This document shows positions 60,093 to 64,000 of a stretch of DNA of 64,000 bases, one piece after another. Positions within the stretch are counted from its first letter, which is position 1; each line of letters starts with the position of its first letter. Position numbers and translations under genes: made by a program. Origin of the DNA: Populus alba (taxonomy: Eukaryota > Streptophyta > Magnoliopsida > Malpighiales > Salicaceae); NCBI RefSeq assembly GCF_005239225.2, contig NC_133295.1, forward strand, positions 4,774,001-4,838,000. The letters are read 5' to 3'. The notes under the pieces were generated by a model, which searched no databases, was not told the origin of the DNA, and worked only from the letters and a program-made list of their open reading frames with translations.

Positions 60093-60562
60093 TAAAGTTG
60101 TTAATTTTATTCCGGTAAGTATTTTATTTTTTCAATTAGAATAAAATGTTTTGGTTTCGAAACGTTTCGGCATGTTATTTCAGGATTGTATTGTTCATAT
60201 ATATAATTCATATATATAATTCAAAAAACATAATTCAAATTTAAAATAAATTAATTATAAATTATGTAATACAAACAAATATAATTTTAAATTTTAAAAT
60301 ATTTCTAAATAGTCAATATTAAATAGAACTTTAACTTAAAGTAATTCAACTTAAACAAAATACAAATGATTTAATAGCTTGTTTAAGCTCGAACGAAACA
60401 TGTGAAATCAAACCGAAACATTCTAGTCGAAATTTATCCGGAAAATCCGAACGGGCCGAGATTTGAAATGAAATGAAAATTATTCTATTTTGTTCTGTTT
60501 TTTGAATTGATATGATATATTTCAGTTATTTAGGATGAAACGGAACGAAATTAATAACCTTA
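60093..60562. mobile_element. Short hAT-like MITE
   Basis: Left end TAAAGTTGTTAATTTTATTC and right end (other strand) TAAGGTTATTAATTTCGTTC are imperfect inverted repeats. Flanks CTCAAAAA and CTAAAAAG are only a partial 8-bp match. Interior of about 470 bp with CGAAAC / GTTTCG words and no coding capacity. Confidence 0.55.
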
Positions 60563-61523
60563 CTAAAAAGATGTGCTCTTTTTCATAGAGAAAAATGGGG
60601 AAGTTTTGTTTCTTTTTTTAGAGAAAAATTGGAAATACTTTCCCAAAGACAAAAAAAAAAAAAAAAAGTTTAGATCTCCCAACTATGGATTTATCAAAAC
60701 TTAAAAGATAATTCTTGTGTTTGTTAAAAGTTAGGTGGAGAAATGTATTTGATGAGGCTGGGAGAAAACTTTTACTAAAAGTTCTTTCCTTTTAGGCTAC
60801 AGTGAACTAGGTTTGTAGAAGGGTTGGGTGCCATCATTCCATAAAAGACAAGAGAAAGGAAAGTCCCTCCAAACACTTCTCTTGGATATTTAAATTAGCA
60901 CTAATAGTAAAGGAGAAAAGTCTAAAAAACCTTGAGTTGATATAGATATATTGCACGGAGGGTGAATTATTCCGTTTATCTTTTATTTATAATTTTGAAT
61001 TATATGAAGATAAAAACACTCTAGGCAAAGCTATTGCAAAAGTACTTTAAAATAATATTTTATTTATTTTTAAAAATTAATTTTTGATATTTATATATCA
61101 AAATAATTTTAAAACATAAAAAAATAATTTTAAATCAATTTTTTTAAAAATTTTTAAAAGCGTGTTTTAGAACACAATTTCAAATAATATCGTTAGATGT
61201 GTCGCAAACTAAATTAATTAGGTTATCCTCATGCATTGTCAACTTAGACGTATAGGAGCCCAACAATGACCACATGTTTATCTAGATAGATTTGAATTAA
61301 TCTAAAAAAACAAAACTGAGTCTTGTTGAAAATTAGAAATTCATGAATTTGATGGTTGAGGGTGTAATTTATGGATAAAAAAGAAGTAGGTGCACTATTT
61401 TTTTTATCTTTCCTTTTTTACGAGGAAGGTGATATAAATACAATTATTTTTCCTTTTTGGAACTAAAACTACATTGATTACCATATCACATTTATGGCAC
61501 CAATAAAATCTAGTGATTAAAAC
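60563..61523. other. AT-rich spacer
   Basis: No gene seen. Includes a degenerate copy of the common AT-rich MITE at about 61018-61188 (gcaaaagtactttaaaataa to aaaagcgtgttttagaac). Confidence 0.4.
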
Positions 61524-62379
61524 CAGTATTATTAAACCTGCCCCGGCCCGGCGGGTCGACCCGGGACCCGGTTGACTCAGTAGCTGAACCGGTCCGGGTT
61601 TAATAAAAGATCGACTATGGCAACAGCCCGACCAAAATCGGGCGACCCGGCTGGTTGACGACTGGGACCCGGAACGAGACCCGGGTTTTTTTTTTTTTAA
61701 ATGCGGGATAAAAAAAAATTTTTGTTTAAATATTTCAACTTAAAATGATAACATAGTATCTTTTCAATGTGGGGTTTGAAACATTTTCATATATATACTC
61801 TATATTCACATGAAAAAAAATTATATTTTTTCAATGTGGGATTTGAAACCCATTAGTATATATACTCTATGTTTCCAAGGAAAAAAATCATGTTTTTTCA
61901 ATGTGGGATAAAAAACCTTTTGGTTTAAATACTTCAACTTAAAAGGATTACATAGTATCTTTTCAATGTAGGATTTGAAGCCCTTTCATATATATACTCT
62001 TTGTTCCTATGAAAAAAGTTATGTATTTTCAATGTGGGATTTGAAACCCATTAGTATATATACTCTATGTTCCAAAAAAAAAAGTTATGTTTTTTCAATG
62101 TGGGATAAAAAAATATTTTAGTTTGAATACTTCAACTTAAAAGCTTAACATAATATCTTTTTTAATGTGGGTTAAATTTTTTAAAAAAAATATTATTTTA
62201 AACTTCATTATTTATAATATGTATAATCTATATTTACATGGATTTTTTCATATGAAATATTAAAACTTCAATTTATTTTTAATTTTCCTGGGTTAATCCG
62301 GGTTGAGACGAGTTGACCCATAAAACCCAAGACCCGGCCATTTGGTCGGGTCAACCCCCAGGCCGGGTTTAATAACTAT
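61524..62379. mobile_element. Non-autonomous DNA transposon with 9-bp flanking repeat and internal tandem units
   Basis: Ends CAGTATTATTAAACC and, on the other strand, ATAGTTATTAAACC form an imperfect inverted repeat; GATTAAAAC flanks both sides (61515-61523 and 62380-62388). An 8-bp reading of the duplication fits hAT, a 9-bp reading fits Mutator-like elements; I cannot decide. Subterminal regions are GC-rich with GACCCGG / CCGGGTC words, while the interior is AT-rich and built of roughly 200-bp tandem units. Confidence 0.78.
61705..62135. repeat. Tandem ~200-bp higher-order repeat inside the transposon
   Basis: gggataaaaaa followed by tttgtttaaat-like sequence recurs near 61705, 61906 and 62103. 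Within each unit, tcaatgtgggatttgaaac with tatatatactct recurs at shorter spacing (about 80 bp), giving a nested arrangement. Confidence 0.8.
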
Positions 62380-62880
62380 GATTAAAACACTGCTATATTC
62401 CTGTAAAGATGAAAATATAAGTTTGATCTCTAGAAAATGTACTTATTAGAAAAAGCAGCGACGAACCCCGAATGAGACTAGTTTTACTCTTTAAAAGAGG
62501 TGTGAGAATACTCGAGTAAGAAAAAAAAACCATATTTATTGCACAATTAAACTACATTGGTAATTTGAATAAATAATGATATATCATTCAATGTTATTAT
62601 TTAAAATCAAAATATATTTATCGACATTAACAACTTAGTAACAAAAACATATTGTAAAAGAAGAAAATTAAAAAAAAAATACTCAACATCATAAGACACT
62701 TTTTTCTTTGGTCGGGGCAATAATTTTGTGGCCAATCTTTAATTAGATGGCAAGCTAGAATTTATTTTTCTATTTTAATGGAAAAAAAAACTATTAAGAT
62801 TAAAATTAAACTATAATAAGTGGTAAGAGAAAAGGTGTAAAAAATATTAAAATATATTAAAGATTTGTGATTAAAAGATG

Positions 62881-63068
62881 TTTGAGAGTGTAGTAATAAT
62901 TATTTTTTAAAGTATTTTTATTTTAAAATATATTAAAATAATATATATATTTTTATTTAATTTGTAATATTAATATATCAACACAATTTAAAAATATATA
63001 AAAATAATTTTAAATAAAAATAATTTAAATTTTTAATAAACAATTTTTGAAACGCGTTTTTAAACAGA
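62881..63068. mobile_element. AT-rich poplar-type MITE, near-complete copy
   Basis: Begins tttgagagtgtagtaata and ends tttttgaaacgcgttttta, the two family ends in opposite orientation, around a tattaaaataatat core. Confidence 0.5.
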
Positions 63069-63099
63069 GGCTTTGCTACTGATCACGAACTTAATTATT

Positions 63100-63260
63100 T
63101 GAAAGGACAGGTGTGCAAAGAGACAACACTTTGACGTCATTCAGTCCACGTGCACGAATCCTTAATGTACGGATCCTGCTTTTCCCTTTTCTGCGTCCGT
63201 TCCGTGTACTAAAAGAGACGCGTTAAAACAGCAGCCACGCGGCCTCTTCTTTATTCAATT
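63100..63260. promoter_or_regulatory. Promoter-like island with TGACGTCA and CACGTG elements
   Basis: A GC-richer stretch contains TGACGTCA (63132) and CCACGTGC (63147) within 25 bp, both core sites for plant bZIP factors. No gene is visible in the remaining 700 bp, so any target would be outside the window or on the minus strand beyond recognition. Confidence 0.3.
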
Positions 63261-64000
63261 TTGCATCTCTTTATTATTATTATTATTTATCGAATCATCA
63301 CCACTTCCCGTCTCTTCCAATTTGTCTTCTTATTATCATTTTATTTTAATAATCATGAAAACCTATGAATGTATTAATTAATTAACAATCAACGTTAACG
63401 ATTAGAAAAAAAAAAAACCTAACCTTTTTATTGTTTCATCAACTGTACATCCAAAAAAAATTGCAGTCATAGTTTTTTTTCATGTATTTTTATTTTTTTA
63501 TTTTTATAATTTTATTATTTCATATTATTTTTTTAATGTTAGTATTCATAATTTGATTTGATGGATTTTATATGGGTTCTTGCTAAGTAAAATAAATCTA
63601 ATTATTGAGTTGTTGCTATATTTTGCAAAAAAAATAATTATTGTTTTCTAAATGATTGAAACTAAATGGGCTACAATTGAGAATTAGCAAGAAAATCCAA
63701 CCATTTTAGTCCCTAAAGGGAAGGAAAAAAATTCAATTGTAAGATCCGAGAGAAAAAGAATAAAAAAGAAAAAGAAAAATAGATCATTGAAAACACACCA
63801 GAATTTTATCATTGCCACACGCCATCTTGGAAGGAAACCCCTATTAAGATGCTTTTATTAACATCAAGGAAGGCCACCATCAGAGCTCGGAGAAAGTTGC
63901 ATGTGCCACCCTAATGCAATGACCTCCCCCACATACTAAGATATGAATTAAACACTAAAGAGGTTTTTTTTTTTAATTAAGTTTTTGATTCTTTAATAAC

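Larger units (their letters stand above)
62389..64000. other. Right-edge intergenic DNA
   Basis: AT-rich except 63080-63300. No coding exon recognised before the window ends. Confidence 0.4.

Overview
This 64 kb window is AT-rich plant nuclear DNA from a woody dicot. Populus (or its sister Salix) is the best guess. That is an inference from the close match of the gene products to the poplar/rosid forms I know, and from many copies of an AT-rich inverted-repeat element (ends resembling aaaacgcttttgaaa and tttgagagtgtggt) that I associate with poplar genomes. There are no bacterial operons, CRISPR arrays or rRNA. Splice sites, TATA boxes, an LTR retrotransposon and DNA transposons are all eukaryotic.

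Layout. 1-14.6 kb is repeat-rich intergenic DNA with a 1.44 kb CACTA-type element (454-1893), a direct duplication of about 280 bp (2.6 and 6.85 kb) and a hAT-type element (12024-12936). 14.87-19.64 kb (+) carries a phosphoethanolamine N-methyltransferase (PEAMT) gene of 11 exons. Its conserved 25-codon upstream ORF is intact, but exon 4 has lost 54 nt net and contains an in-frame stop. 20.4-21.8 kb (-) is an intron-retaining, multiply broken beta-tubulin pseudogene. 22.8-28.8 kb holds a second hAT element and a Tourist-like MITE. 29.96-32.17 kb (+) is a complete four-exon WOX1/STENOFOLIA-type homeobox gene. 32.2-45.1 kb is intergenic with a third hAT element (37280-38367). 45132-49198 is a very young Ty1/copia element with 365-bp LTRs that look identical and a perfect 5-bp target duplication; it keeps gag, protease and integrase but lacks nearly all of reverse transcriptase/RNase H. 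It lies about 360 bp upstream of the TATA box of an intact two-exon thaumatin-like (PR-5 family) gene (49674-50656). 51.7-52.4 kb is a tandem repeat of about 211 bp. 53.1-54.1 kb holds fragments of a myosin XI tail and of an old copia element. 55612-58488 (+) is a complete CC-NB-LRR resistance-type gene with a probable 3-prime intron that would change its C-terminus. 59-64 kb is repeat-rich, with a hAT-like MITE, an element with about 200-bp internal repeats, and a G-box/TGACGTCA-bearing island near the right edge.

The genes are not a functional cluster; they are ordinary neighbours (phosphocholine synthesis, leaf-blade development, pathogen response) embedded in transposon remnants. The items most worth a second look are the damaged PEAMT gene with its intact regulatory uORF, the RT-less but recently inserted copia element that splits a palindrome upstream of the thaumatin-like gene, and the set of hAT-like elements with readable 8-bp target duplications. 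I found no clear evidence of an entirely new system. Similarity statements rest on recognition by eye, not on database searches.
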